Shown piece after piece: positions 24,204-34,342 of a DNA stretch of 41,882 nucleotides. This DNA is from Erythrobacteraceae bacterium (GTDB taxonomy: Bacteria; Pseudomonadota; Alphaproteobacteria; Sphingomonadales; Sphingomonadaceae): NCBI GenBank assembly GCA_027489095.1, contig JAIYAL010000192.1, positions 1-41,882 of the forward strand. Direction: 5' to 3'. The translations under genes and the position numbers were made by a program. Below the pieces are notes generated by a model that did no database searches, had not been told where the DNA came from, and saw nothing but the letters and a program-made list of their open reading frames with translations. Each line of letters starts with the position of its first letter. Position 1 is the first letter of the stretch.

Positions 24204-25007
24204 ATGGATACCGAACTGCTGCTGATCTGCGCGCTTACGGGCGTGATCAACCTCATCGGCGCGCTCGCCTACGCGGCGCGCATCGCCGGGGTGCGCACCG
24301 GGCGCATCGCGCTGTCCTTCGCCTTGTTCAACGTGCTGCTGCTGGTTTCGCGCACCTCGAACGGCTTTCTCGGGCCATTCCTCGCCAAACGCATCGAGAC
24401 CGCCTTGGCGAGCGGCAACGGCGATATGTTGCTGCTCGACCTGCGGCTGGTGCTGGCCTCGGCGGCGCTCGCCGTGCTGCTCGGCATCCTGCTGGTGCCG
24501 AGCTTCCAGCGATTGTTCGCGGCCGCGATCATCTCCTTCCAGCACAAGCGCTCGACCACGCGCCTGTTGCTGCGCAGCGTCACGCCCGCAGGGCTGCGCA
24601 CCATCCGCGATTCGGTCGCCATACCCACAAGCGAGACGCTCCGCTCGCTCAAGGGCCCGCGCGGGGTGAGCTGGGCGGTGCTCGCCGCCAATGCGATCGC
24701 GCAAGGGCTGCTGGCGGTGGGCGTGCTCGCCTCGCTCTATGCCGGCTATCTCGTGCCCGAATTCCGGGTCACCGCATCGCAGATGACCGCGATCGTCAAC
24801 GGCTTTGCGACGATCCTGCTGTTTGCGCTGATCGATCCGCAGATCTCCGCCCTGACCGACGACGTGGTCGACGGAACAGTGAGCGAGGCGACCTTCCGCC
24901 GGGCGATGATCTGGGTGTCACTGAGCCGCTTGGTCGGCACGCTCGCAGCCCAAGCGCTGCTGGTGCCTGCCGCAGTGGTGATCGCCTGGGCGGCGGGCTG
25001 GCTCTAG
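24204..25007 (+). CDS. amj: Amj-type lipid II flippase (DUF2837)
   Basis: 267 residues, about six hydrophobic segments. The family pattern is clear: LICALTGVINLIGALAYAARIAGVRTGRIALSFALFNVLLLVSRTSNGFLGPFLAK, in pieces across residues 7-63. Amj is the alternative to MurJ that translocates the peptidoglycan precursor lipid II in Bacillus subtilis. Whether this copy does so here is inferred from the family. It follows tauE by 28 bases with AAGGCGGAG upstream of the ATG, so it may be co-transcribed. Its stop shares the palindromic CTAG with chrA on the other strand. Confidence 0.8.
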   Translation: MDTELLLICALTGVINLIGALAYAARIAGVRTGRIALSFALFNVLLLVSRTSNGFLGPFLAKRIETALASGNGDMLLLDLRLVLASAALAVLLGILLVPSFQRLFAAAIISFQHKRSTTRLLLRSVTPAGLRTIRDSVAIPTSETLRSLKGPRGVSWAVLAANAIAQGLLAVGVLASLYAGYLVPEFRVTASQMTAIVNGFATILLFALIDPQISALTDDVVDGTVSEATFRRAMIWVSLSRLVGTLAAQALLVPAAVVIAWAAGWL

Positions 25008-26347
25008 AGGCTCAGCACAAGGCCGCCCACCGCACACACCGCCAGCAGCCGCAGCACTGACCACTTCGCCCCGAAGGCGAGCGCGAAGGCAAGCGCCGCC
25101 AGCACGCCCGCCCGCCAGTCGAAGCTCGCAAGCGCGGGCCATGACAGGTGCAGCGGCCCGGCCTCGATCTCGTCGACGCGCGCGAACAGCACATGGAGCG
25201 CGAACCATGCGGTGAGATTGGCGATCACGCCGACCACCGCTGCCGTCACCGCCGCAAGCCCGCCCTTGAGCCACACCGCCTGCCCCAGCCGGTCGATCCA
25301 CGGCGCGAAGGCAAAAATCCACATAAAGCATGGCGCGAAAGTTACCCAGGTGGTCAGCCCCGCTCCAAGCAAGCCGGCCACCAACGGCGAGAACGGCTCC
25401 GGCGCGCGGAAGGCGGCGAGGTAGCCGACGAATTGCGTCACCAGGATCAGCGGGCCGGGCGTGGTCTCGGCCAGCCCCAGCCCGTCGGCCATCTCGCCGG
25501 GCCGCAACCAGCCGAAGCCCTGCACCGCTTCCTGCGCCATGTAGGCGAGCACCGCGTAAGCCCCGCCAAAGGTCACGATCGCAAGCTGCGAGAAGAACGC
25601 GCCGATGTCCCACAACACGTGCCCGCGCCCCAGCGTCACGGCGATCAGCGCCATCGGCGCCGCCCAGATCGCGCCCCACACCAGAACCGATACGATAGTG
25701 GTGCGCCACGGGCGGGCGGGCAGCGCGGCAGCGGGCTTGCCCGGTTTCAGCGCCAGCAAATCCGGCCTGACCCTCGCAATCACGATCCCGATCACCCCCG
25801 AGCCCAGCACGATCAGCGGAAACGGCAGGGCAAACAGGAACAGCCCCGCGAACGCCGCCGCCGCCAGCCCTCGCTTCACCCCCGTATCCAGCGCCCGCCC
25901 GGCGATCCTGAGCAAGGCCTGCACCACGATCGCCAGCACCGCCGCCTTCACGCCCAGGAACAGCGCCGCCACCCAGCCCAGGTTCGCCGCCAGCGCATAG
26001 AACACCGACAGCGCAAGGATGATGCACGCCCCCGGGATCACGAACAGCAGCCCCGCCGCCAGCCCGCCCTGCCAGCCGTGCAGCCGCCAGCCGATCCACG
26101 TCGCCAGCTGCTGCGCCTCGGGCCCGGGCAGCAGGTGGCAGAAATTGAGCGCGTGGAGATAGTCCTCCTCCGCCACCCAGCCGCGTTCCTCCACCAGCTC
26201 GCGGTGCATCAGCGCGATCTGCCCGGCAGGGCCGCCGAAACTGAGAAAGCCGATGCGGGTGAAGACGCGCAGCAGCTCACGGAAAGTGGGGGTGACAGGG
26301 GTCTCCGGGTGCGGAGAAGAAGAGAGCGTTACGTCCAGTTCGGCCAT
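25004..26347 (-). CDS. chrA: Chromate transporter ChrA (two-domain)
   Basis: 447 residues from the ATG at 26345-26347; the frame is open to 26587 but the extension is low-complexity and unlike the family. Both CHR domains are present: the N-terminal one with FGGPAGQIALMHRELVEERGW and LLPGPEAQQLATWIGW, the C-terminal one with TFGGAYAVLAYM and AETTPGPLILVTQFVGY. The long-chain ChrA family exports chromate, a sulfate analogue, by proton antiport. It converges with amj, overlapping by 4 bases, and lies beside the sulfur genes. Confidence 0.93.
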   Translation of the reverse strand: MAELDVTLSSSPHPETPVTPTFRELLRVFTRIGFLSFGGPAGQIALMHRELVEERGWVAEEDYLHALNFCHLLPGPEAQQLATWIGWRLHGWQGGLAAGLLFVIPGACIILALSVFYALAANLGWVAALFLGVKAAVLAIVVQALLRIAGRALDTGVKRGLAAAAFAGLFLFALPFPLIVLGSGVIGIVIARVRPDLLALKPGKPAAALPARPWRTTIVSVLVWGAIWAAPMALIAVTLGRGHVLWDIGAFFSQLAIVTFGGAYAVLAYMAQEAVQGFGWLRPGEMADGLGLAETTPGPLILVTQFVGYLAAFRAPEPFSPLVAGLLGAGLTTWVTFAPCFMWIFAFAPWIDRLGQAVWLKGGLAAVTAAVVGVIANLTAWFALHVLFARVDEIEAGPLHLSWPALASFDWRAGVLAALAFALAFGAKWSVLRLLAVCAVGGLVLSL

Positions 26348-26505
26348 GCCTACCTCGCTTGCAAGCCCCACCGCGCGCGCCCGCACGAAGGGGGTGATGA
26401 CGAGGCAACGCTTGGGCTTTTCTCGGCCTGGACGGGAGGTTGCTCGGCCCCGTGGGGATACGCGATAACGCGGGCGGGGCGGGGGTTCAAGAGCGATGCT
26501 CCGGC

Positions 26506-26536
26506 GCCTCGCTGCCAATTTGTGCGGCAGCGAGGC
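26506..26536 (-). terminator. Perfect 11-bp hairpin between the aldehyde dehydrogenase gene and chrA
   Basis: GCCTCGCTGCC (26506-26516) / GGCAGCGAGGC (26526-26536), 9-base loop, 85 bases beyond the aldehyde dehydrogenase stop and 159 bases ahead of the chrA start. There is no U-run, so it may end the dehydrogenase transcript with Rho or structure the chrA leader. Confidence 0.5.
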
Positions 26537-26620
26537 CATGAATACTGCCAGAAGCCGCCGTTCGGGTGACGCCCCCCTGACAGCCATCGCGGCTGGTTGG
26601 TTCGCAACGGTATCCGTGCT

Positions 26621-28018
26621 TCAGATCGGGAAGTGACCGGGTTGGGTTTCGATGGTGATCCAGCGCGTTTCCGTGAAGCTGTCTATGCCTTGCTTTCCGC
26701 CGAACCTACCATGTCCGGACGCCCCTACACCGCCGAACGGCATTTGCGGCTCATCATGCACCGTCGGGCCGTTGATATGGCAAATCCCAGAGTTGATCCG
26801 CCGCGCCACGCCCAGGCCTTTCACGATGTCGCGGGTGAAGACTGAGGAGGCGAGACCGTACTGACTGTCGTTGGCGAGATCCACCGCATGATCGGCATCG
26901 CGCGCGCGGATGATCGCCACCACCGGCCCGAAGCTTTCATCGGTGTAGAGTGCCATCTCGGCAGTCACGCCGTCGACGACGGTCGCGGGCATGATCACGC
27001 TATTGGCCTTGCCCCCGGCGATGACCTTTGCACCCTTGGCCGTGGCATCATCGATCAGGTCGTTGACCGCGTGGACAGTGCGTTCTGCCACCACCGCGCC
27101 GAGCGGGGCCGCGCCCTCGCGCGGGTCACCTGCGGCAATGCTCACGGCCTTGGCTGCAAACTTGGCGACAAAGGCATCGGCGATGGCATCGACGACGATG
27201 ATCCGCTCGGTCGACATGCAGATTTGCCCTTGGTTCATGAAGGAACCGAAAGCCGCCGCTGCGACAGCTTCATCGAGATCAGCATCTTCCAGCACGATCA
27301 ACGGCGCCTTGCCGCCCAATTCGAGCACGACCGGCTTCAGATGTTCTGCGGCACGGCGGGCGACGATCCGGCCCTTTTCGGTGCTGCCGGTGAAGTTGAT
27401 GCGCTTGACTTGCGGCGCGTCGATCAGCGCGCCGACCACCTCGCCTGCATCCGCAGGCGCATTGGTAACGAGGTTGACCACGCCTTCGGGAAAGCCCGCT
27501 TCAAGGAATGCCTCATAAATCAATTCGTGGGTGCGTGGGCAGGTTTCACTCGCCTTGAGGATCACGGTGTTGCCGCAGGCGAGCGGGACTGCGATGGCGC
27601 GAACGCCCAACACGATCGGTCCGTTCCAGGGCGCGATACCGAGGATCACCCCGACCGGTTCCTTCAGCGCCATGGCGATGCAGCCGGGCTTGTCGGACGG
27701 GATGACCTCCCCGGTGATCTGGGTGGTGATCGCCGCCGCCTCGCGGACGACGCCCGCGGCGAGCTCGACATTGAACATCGCCCAGCCAAAGGTCGCGCCG
27801 TTCTCAGCGATCATCGCTTCTGCAAAGGCTTGCGCACGCGCCTCAAGCGCATCTGCTGCCTTCATCAGCAACGCCCGGCGGGTTCCGGGCCCAGTCGCCG
27901 CCCATGCGGGAAACGCAGCAGCCGCACGCGCCGCGATGGCGGGCATATCTGCCGCTGTCATGGCCACAGCCGAGGATGCAACCTCGCCAGTCACCGGATT
28001 CAATCTTTCAAACCGCAT
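26621..28018 (-). CDS. NAD(P)-dependent aldehyde dehydrogenase (vanillin/salicylaldehyde type)
   Basis: 465 residues from the ATG at 28016-28018, with a strong AAGGGGGG ribosome site. The ALDH fold landmarks are clear: APWNGPIVL, KASETCPRTH, FTGSTEKGR, ELGGKAPL (Glu233) and NQGQICMSTERI with the catalytic Cys267, then DESFGPVV. Within the superfamily it looks most like vanillin or salicylaldehyde dehydrogenases, which oxidise aromatic aldehydes to acids. The substrate is not certain. Single gene, no aromatic degradation partner adjacent. Confidence 0.9.
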   Translation of the reverse strand: MRFERLNPVTGEVASSAVAMTAADMPAIAARAAAAFPAWAATGPGTRRALLMKAADALEARAQAFAEAMIAENGATFGWAMFNVELAAGVVREAAAITTQITGEVIPSDKPGCIAMALKEPVGVILGIAPWNGPIVLGVRAIAVPLACGNTVILKASETCPRTHELIYEAFLEAGFPEGVVNLVTNAPADAGEVVGALIDAPQVKRINFTGSTEKGRIVARRAAEHLKPVVLELGGKAPLIVLEDADLDEAVAAAAFGSFMNQGQICMSTERIIVVDAIADAFVAKFAAKAVSIAAGDPREGAAPLGAVVAERTVHAVNDLIDDATAKGAKVIAGGKANSVIMPATVVDGVTAEMALYTDESFGPVVAIIRARDADHAVDLANDSQYGLASSVFTRDIVKGLGVARRINSGICHINGPTVHDEPQMPFGGVGASGHGRFGGKQGIDSFTETRWITIETQPGHFPI

Positions 28019-28391
28019 GCACCCCCCCTTTTTTGCCACCAGCTCATTTGAAGACTTCTAAGGATATTGGCAAAGGATTGATGGACGGCTGGCATAATGG
28101 ACGCAACAAGTTGCCTTATCCGGATGACTTAGGCTCAGGCTCCGATGGTCTTGGCACTTCGCGCAGGTGGTGGAAGAGATTTCGCCGATCAACTTCGCCG
28201 CGTTCCTTGAAATGGAATGCGCTATAAGGGAGGCAGCTTACGACCCAATTCCAGTTGGCAGAAGCGCTGCGGCCTTGCTTCGCAAGCTGCCGCCGCGCGC
28301 CGAACCGCCCCCCTTTTCCTTGACTTCGCGCCCCCCCGCCCCTAGCTGGCGCGCTTCCCTGCTTTCTGCGATTCTCACATAAGGGCCGCCC
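28019..28391. other. Intergenic region between the aldehyde dehydrogenase gene and rpoZ
   Basis: About 370 bases that must hold the two divergent promoters. A short hairpin CTTGC/GCAAG lies at 28274-28286. A TTGACT (28320-28325) could be a -35 for rpoZ, but I see no matching -10. A 48-codon frame from 28081 has a ribosome-site-like AAAGGA but no family signature, and I do not call it a gene. Confidence 0.4.
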
Positions 28392-28736
28392 ATGGCACGC
28401 GTTACCGTTGAAGATTGCGTCGACAAGATTCCGAACCGGTTCGATCTGGTGCTGCTCGCCGCGCAGCGTGCGCGCGAGATTTCGGGCGGAAGCGAGCTGA
28501 CCATTGACCGCGATCGCGACAAGAACCCGGTCGTGGCGCTGCGCGAAATTGCCGAGCAGACCGTCACGCCAGCGGGCCTGCATGAATCGGTTGTGATCGG
28601 TCTTCAGAAGATCCTCCCCGATGACGAGGACGAGGCCGACGAAATCGGCTCGCTCAGCCAGTCGGCCGAAGCCCTGCGGATCACCGCCTCGGCGCCCGCG
28701 CGCACCTCTTCGCTGGGCGGCGATTACGACGGGTAA
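28392..28736 (+). CDS. rpoZ: RNA polymerase omega subunit
   Basis: 114 residues. The start [20 protein letters not shown] and [15 protein letters not shown] are diagnostic of omega, which stabilises RNA polymerase assembly. The C-terminal tail is the acidic, longer form usual in alphaproteobacteria. AAGGG is 6 bases ahead of the ATG. A good terminator follows. Confidence 0.97.
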   Translation: MARVTVEDCVDKIPNRFDLVLLAAQRAREISGGSELTIDRDRDKNPVVALREIAEQTVTPAGLHESVVIGLQKILPDDEDEADEIGSLSQSAEALRITASAPARTSSLGGDYDG

Positions 28737-28768
28737 GCCTTGCTTTTCAGATTTTGCGTCTTTTCGGA

Positions 28769-28802
28769 GGGCGGCCCAGACCTGGTCTTGGCCGCCCTTT
28801 TT
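28769..28802 (+). terminator. Intrinsic terminator after rpoZ
   Basis: Stem GGGCGGCC (28769-28776) / GGCCGCCC (28790-28797) with a 13-base loop and a following TTTTT (28798-28802). It separates rpoZ from the ParA-like gene. Confidence 0.92.
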
Positions 28803-28941
28803 GCGTCCTCGCCCCCCTTACCCTGCTCTTTGACCCCTTCTTGACCCCCCTCAGCCCGCCCTTGCCAAGGCATTGGTGGGCGTTATCCCTTGCATTTGGT
28901 CATCCACCGGTCACATCCGTGGGGGATGCGGGGGAGTACGC

Positions 28942-29673
28942 ATGGCATCGATTGCGGTCTACAGCGTCAAGGGCGGGGTCGGGAAAACGACGCTGGCGGT
29001 CAACCTCGCCTGGATTTCAGCGAGCATCTCGCGGCGCAAGACGCTGCTGTGGGATCTTGACGCCTCGAACGGATCGGGTTTCCTGCTGGGGGTCGATCCA
29101 AGCAGAAAGCGGAGCGCGGACAGTATCTTCGCCGATGGGAGCGATCCTTCGCGGTTGATCCAGCCGACTGCCTATCAGGGGCTCGACCTGCTGCCGGCGG
29201 ACGAGAGCATCCGCGCGCTTGATCGCCAGCTTGATCGGCTGGGAAAGAAGAGGCGGCTGGCCAAGCTGACCGCGGGGCTGGCGAAGGACTACGATCGGAT
29301 CATCTTCGATTGTCCGCCGGTTCTCAATGAGTTGAGCGCACAGGTGATCCGCGCCGCCGATCTCGTGATCGTCCCCCTTCCGCCCTCCCCGCTCTCGGCC
29401 CGCGCGCTTGAGGCGGTGGTCGAAGAGGTGCGCGCGATGGGCAAAGGCCACCCGCCGATCCTGCCGGTGTTGTCGATGCTCGACTTGCGCCGGAGCCTGC
29501 ACAAGGAGGCGCGCGAGGCGAACCCGAAGTGGCCGGCGATCCCGCTGGCGAGCGCGGTCGAGCAATGCGCGGTGGAGCGCAAACCCGTGGGCGCCTTCGC
29601 CCCGCGCTCCCCGGCGGCGCGGGCGATGGCAGGGCTGTGGATCGCGATCGAGCGAAAGCTCGCAAGCAAGTAA
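28942..29673 (+). CDS. ParA-like ATPase, copy 1 of a paralogous pair
   Basis: 243 residues from the ATG at 28942. The deviant Walker A KGGVGKTT (residues 10-17, signature Lys10), Walker A' WDLD and Walker B FDCPP mark a ParA/MinD/VirC1-type ATPase. No N-terminal helix-turn-helix is present, so it is a short, orphan form. Shared blocks with the copy at 30984 include LIQP, GLDLLPAD, DCPPVLNELSAQV, VPLPPSPLSAR and VEQCAV; by eye the two are roughly 60 percent identical. No parB is next to it. The 3' end runs into a 25-base tandem repeat whose units repeat the KLASK-stop codons. Possible roles include positioning a membrane or chromosomal cargo. Confidence 0.88.
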   Translation: MASIAVYSVKGGVGKTTLAVNLAWISASISRRKTLLWDLDASNGSGFLLGVDPSRKRSADSIFADGSDPSRLIQPTAYQGLDLLPADESIRALDRQLDRLGKKRRLAKLTAGLAKDYDRIIFDCPPVLNELSAQVIRAADLVIVPLPPSPLSARALEAVVEEVRAMGKGHPPILPVLSMLDLRRSLHKEAREANPKWPAIPLASAVEQCAVERKPVGAFAPRSPAARAMAGLWIAIERKLASK

Positions 29674-29755
29674 CGCGCGGAAGCTCGCAAGCGAGTAACG
29701 CGCGGAAGCTCGCGAGCGAGTAACGCGCGGAAGCTGGCCAACCAGTAGCGGCAGG
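29656..29755 (+). repeat. 25-base tandem repeat (four units) at the end of the ParA-like gene
   Basis: AAGCT starts the four units at 29656, 29681, 29706 and 29731, exactly 25 bases apart. The first overlaps the last codons and stop of the ParA-like gene. Units 2 and 3 contain a hairpin CTCGC-2 bases-GCGAG. In unit 4 the arms have changed to CTGG (29734-29737) and CCAG (29742-29745), keeping pairing. Probable slipped-strand duplication followed by structure-preserving drift. Confidence 0.85.
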
Positions 29756-29824
29756 CAAATAGCCGCTTTCGCGGGTGCAGCAAACGCGCTTATAGCAACC
29801 ACATTCGGATCAGGGGGCGCGGAG

Positions 29825-30877
29825 ATGATGGGCGATTTCGGCGACAGCATCGGGACGGTGATCGAGGGCGGTCTGCTGGGACGCGCGGTCGAGCCGGGCG
29901 CAGGCGAGGCGGCGGGGCATCCCGCCGCGCAGATCGACTGCCCGAACTGCGGCACCTCCTTTCGCGGGCAATTCTGCCCCGAATGCGGCCAGAAGGCGCA
30001 TGTCCACCGCAGCCTTGCCGCGATCGGGCACGATATCATGCACGGCGTGCTGCACCTCGACGGCAAGTTCTGGAACACGCTGCCGATGCTGGCCTTCAAG
30101 CCCGGCGCGCTCACCCGCCGCTACATCGCGGGCGAGCGGGCCAAGTTCGTCAGCCCGATGTCGATGTTCCTGTTCACCGTCTTTGCAATGTTCGCGGTGT
30201 TCCAGATGGTCGGCATTTCCGCGCCAACCGACATTACGCCCGATGGCTTCGGGGCGGACAAGGGTAACCCGTTCCAGACCGAGGTGCGCAACCAGATCAA
30301 CACGCTCGAAAAAGAGCGTGCCAACCTGCCGCGCACAAGCCCGCGCCGGGCGGAAATCGACAACGAACTCAAGGGCCTCAACCTGGTGTTCGACAAGGAA
30401 ACGGGCGGGGTAACGTCGGACGCGGTGAGCAGCGTCAACACCGGAGTCCCCTGGCTCGACAAAGTGCTTCTGGACAAGTGGAAGAAGAACCCTGGCCTGA
30501 TGCTCTACAAGCTGCAGAGCAATGGCTACAAATTCAGCTGGTTGCTGATCCCGCTCTCGATCCCGTTCCTATGGCTGATGTTCGCGTGGCGGCGGCAGTA
30601 CAAGGCCTATGATCACGCGATTTTCGTGACCTATTCGCTCAGTTTCATGTCGCTGTTGTTCATCGTCATGTCGCTTATCAGCGTGATACCCGAAGGCGCA
30701 GGCTGGGCGGCGATGCTGTTCTTCATCGGGGCGCCGCTGCATCTCTACAAGCAGCTGCGCTACGCCTATGGCCTGTCGCGGTTTTCGGCGCTGTGGCGGT
30801 TTGCCGCGTTGCTGTTCTGCGTCCAGATTGTGCTGGTGGTGTTCCTGCTGGTCCTCGGCGTGCTCGGCGCCTTCTGA
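29825..30877 (+). CDS. DUF3667 zinc-ribbon membrane protein
   Basis: 350 residues. An N-terminal zinc ribbon with Cys39, Cys42, Cys51 and Cys54 (CPNCG then CPECGQ) is followed by a conserved HVHRSLAAIGHDIMHGVLHLDGKFWNTL segment (in pieces, residues about 58-85) and LTRRYIAGERAKFVSP. About five transmembrane segments follow, the first near 110-130, then a periplasmic or cytoplasmic loop of about 100 residues and four near 238-350. This layout is DUF3667, function unknown. Start is the first of two ATGs (29825, 29828) after GGGGG. It lies between two ParA-like genes on the same strand. Confidence 0.85.
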   Translation: MMGDFGDSIGTVIEGGLLGRAVEPGAGEAAGHPAAQIDCPNCGTSFRGQFCPECGQKAHVHRSLAAIGHDIMHGVLHLDGKFWNTLPMLAFKPGALTRRYIAGERAKFVSPMSMFLFTVFAMFAVFQMVGISAPTDITPDGFGADKGNPFQTEVRNQINTLEKERANLPRTSPRRAEIDNELKGLNLVFDKETGGVTSDAVSSVNTGVPWLDKVLLDKWKKNPGLMLYKLQSNGYKFSWLLIPLSIPFLWLMFAWRRQYKAYDHAIFVTYSLSFMSLLFIVMSLISVIPEGAGWAAMLFFIGAPLHLYKQLRYAYGLSRFSALWRFAALLFCVQIVLVVFLLVLGVLGAF

Positions 30878-30983
30878 GCAGGCTCGCAAGAATCGAACCG
30901 CACTCCGTCCCGCTTAGGGATCGTTCCGGCGGCGCTCTTGTCCACGTGCCTGCGATGGCGCAATCCGGCCGCATGAGTGCGTC

Positions 30984-31739
30984 ATGGCAATAATCGCGGT
31001 CTACAGCGCAAAAGGCGGGGTCGGGAAAACGACGATTGCGACCAATCTGGCGTGGTGCTCGGCACAGGGTCATGCACGTCGCACGCTGCTGTGGGATCTC
31101 GATCCGTTGGACGGGTCCGGTTTCATGTTCGCGCTCGACGATCGCCGCAAGCGGCAGGCGCGCAGCCTGTTCGCAGGCGACGTCAGCGCCCATGCTCTGA
31201 TCCAGCCGAGCAGCTACGCGGGGCTCGATCTGCTCCCTGCCGACAGCAGCCTGCGCGAGCTGGATTCGATGTTGCTGCGGATGGGTCAGCGCAACCGGTT
31301 GGCGACGCTCGCCAAGCAGCTGTCGCGCCAATATGATCGGCTGATCCTCGATTGCCCCCCTGTGCTTAACGAGCTGAGCGCGCAGGTGTTGCGCGCAGCG
31401 ACACTGGTGATCGTGCCGCTACCGCCCTCGCCGCTTTCCGCACGCGGCTTCGACTTCGTGGTCGAGGAAATCCGCCGCACCACCAAGCGGCCGCCGCCGA
31501 TCCTGCCGGTGCTCTCGATGATCGACCGCCGCCGCTCGCTCCACCTCGAGGCGCTCGCGGCGAACCCGACCTGGCCCTGGATCCCGATGGTCAGCGCGGT
31601 CGAGCAATGCGCAGTACACCGCCGGCCGATTGGCACCTTCGCACCGCGCTCGCCAGCCGCGCTCGCCTTTTCCAAGCTGTGGGACGGGATCGAGCGCAAG
31701 CTGGGGCAACTTGCGCTGATAAGGCCCATGGAGGCCTGA
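30984..31739 (+). CDS. ParA-like ATPase, copy 2 of a paralogous pair
   Basis: 251 residues. Same architecture as the copy at 28942: KGGVGKTT at 10-17, WDLD, LDCPP, GLDLLPAD, VPLPPSPLSAR, SAVEQCAV and PRSPAALA. The C-terminus differs, ending GQLALIRPMEA with no tandem repeat behind it. No helix-turn-helix. It starts 106 bases after the DUF3667 stop and abuts the convergent gene at 31740 with no gap. The pair may form a heterodimer or partition two cargoes; both are inference. Confidence 0.88.
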   Translation: MAIIAVYSAKGGVGKTTIATNLAWCSAQGHARRTLLWDLDPLDGSGFMFALDDRRKRQARSLFAGDVSAHALIQPSSYAGLDLLPADSSLRELDSMLLRMGQRNRLATLAKQLSRQYDRLILDCPPVLNELSAQVLRAATLVIVPLPPSPLSARGFDFVVEEIRRTTKRPPPILPVLSMIDRRRSLHLEALAANPTWPWIPMVSAVEQCAVHRRPIGTFAPRSPAALAFSKLWDGIERKLGQLALIRPMEA

Positions 31740-32153
31740 TCAGCGGCAGGGATATCGCTCGCGCACCAAGGCAGCGAAGGCCTCGGCAATTGAAGTGTTC
31801 GCGGCTGCCTCGGCGGAGTAGCCGGCAAGGTGGGCGAACAGCACGTCGCTGTCGATCTGGGCGTCAGTGGGAAGGCAGGCCTCGAGCTTCTGGCCGGCGG
31901 CCCTGCGTTCGGCGAGCTCCTGACGATAGGCCTTGCCCACACTCGAAACCACCGCGAAGAGCTCACCCGCCTCGGCGCTGAGTGTCCACTCCGGCCCGCC
32001 TTTCGCGAGCTCGGCGACGCGTGCCAGGAACGTCGCAACTGTCATCTGCGGCGCTGGCACAGAAGCGGGCACCGGGGCATTCTGGGCGGCAGCAAGCGGT
32101 GCGGCGGCGTGGAGCGCGAGGGCGGCGAGAAAAAGCTTGGAGGCGTGGGTCAT
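31740..32153 (-). CDS. Small exported protein of unknown function
   Basis: 137 residues from the ATG at 32151-32153. A signal peptide (LFLAALALHAAAPLAAAQ) precedes a Pro/Ala-rich stretch and a mainly helical domain. It contains FLARVAELAKGG, EAGELFAVVSSVGKAYRQEL, LEACLPTDAQ and a C-terminal AFAALVRERYPCR, so the two Cys could pair. The CLP and terminal FPC/YPC layout recalls Rap1a/Tai immunity-type periplasmic proteins, but that is weak. It abuts ParA-like copy 2 tail to tail and lies downstream of ftsH, after the ftsH terminator. Confidence 0.55.
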   Translation of the reverse strand: MTHASKLFLAALALHAAAPLAAAQNAPVPASVPAPQMTVATFLARVAELAKGGPEWTLSAEAGELFAVVSSVGKAYRQELAERRAAGQKLEACLPTDAQIDSDVLFAHLAGYSAEAAANTSIAEAFAALVRERYPCR

Positions 32154-32216
32154 GCGGTCTCCCCTGATCAGGGCGCCGATGCATGCGTGTTCCTGAATCC
32201 TTCCTGAGCGGGCCAC

Positions 32217-32248
32217 AAAAAAGGGCGCCCGAATTGCTCCGGACGCCC
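32217..32248 (-). terminator. Intrinsic terminator after ftsH
   Basis: In minus-strand sense a GC stem GGGCGTCCG / CGGGCGCCC (one mismatch) is followed by TTTTTT (plus-strand A-run 32217-32222). It begins about 24 bases beyond the ftsH stop. Confidence 0.82.
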
Positions 32249-32271
32249 CCTTGGTGATTTTCTGCAAAGGA

Positions 32272-34236
<1,965 letters not shown>

Positions 34237-34342
34237 CTCCGGGAATTCCTTTCGTCAGCGATAATGTAGGATGCGGTGGGTGAATGGCAAGATAATGCGC
34301 AAGTCCCGGCTTGGTGCTAATTTTCGAACAGGGTGATGCGGA

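Noticed and set aside
28081..28227. 48-codon frame with an AAAGGA upstream
   Set aside because: Product is low-complexity with no recognisable family. It lies in a promoter region.
28942..29673. Plasmid-type partition operon
   Set aside because: No parB-like gene or parS array is present and neighbours (rpoZ, ftsH) are core chromosomal genes.
30890..30980. tRNA-like T-loop GGTTCGATTC on the minus strand
   Set aside because: The flanking bases do not pair as a T-stem and no acceptor, D or anticodon arms form.
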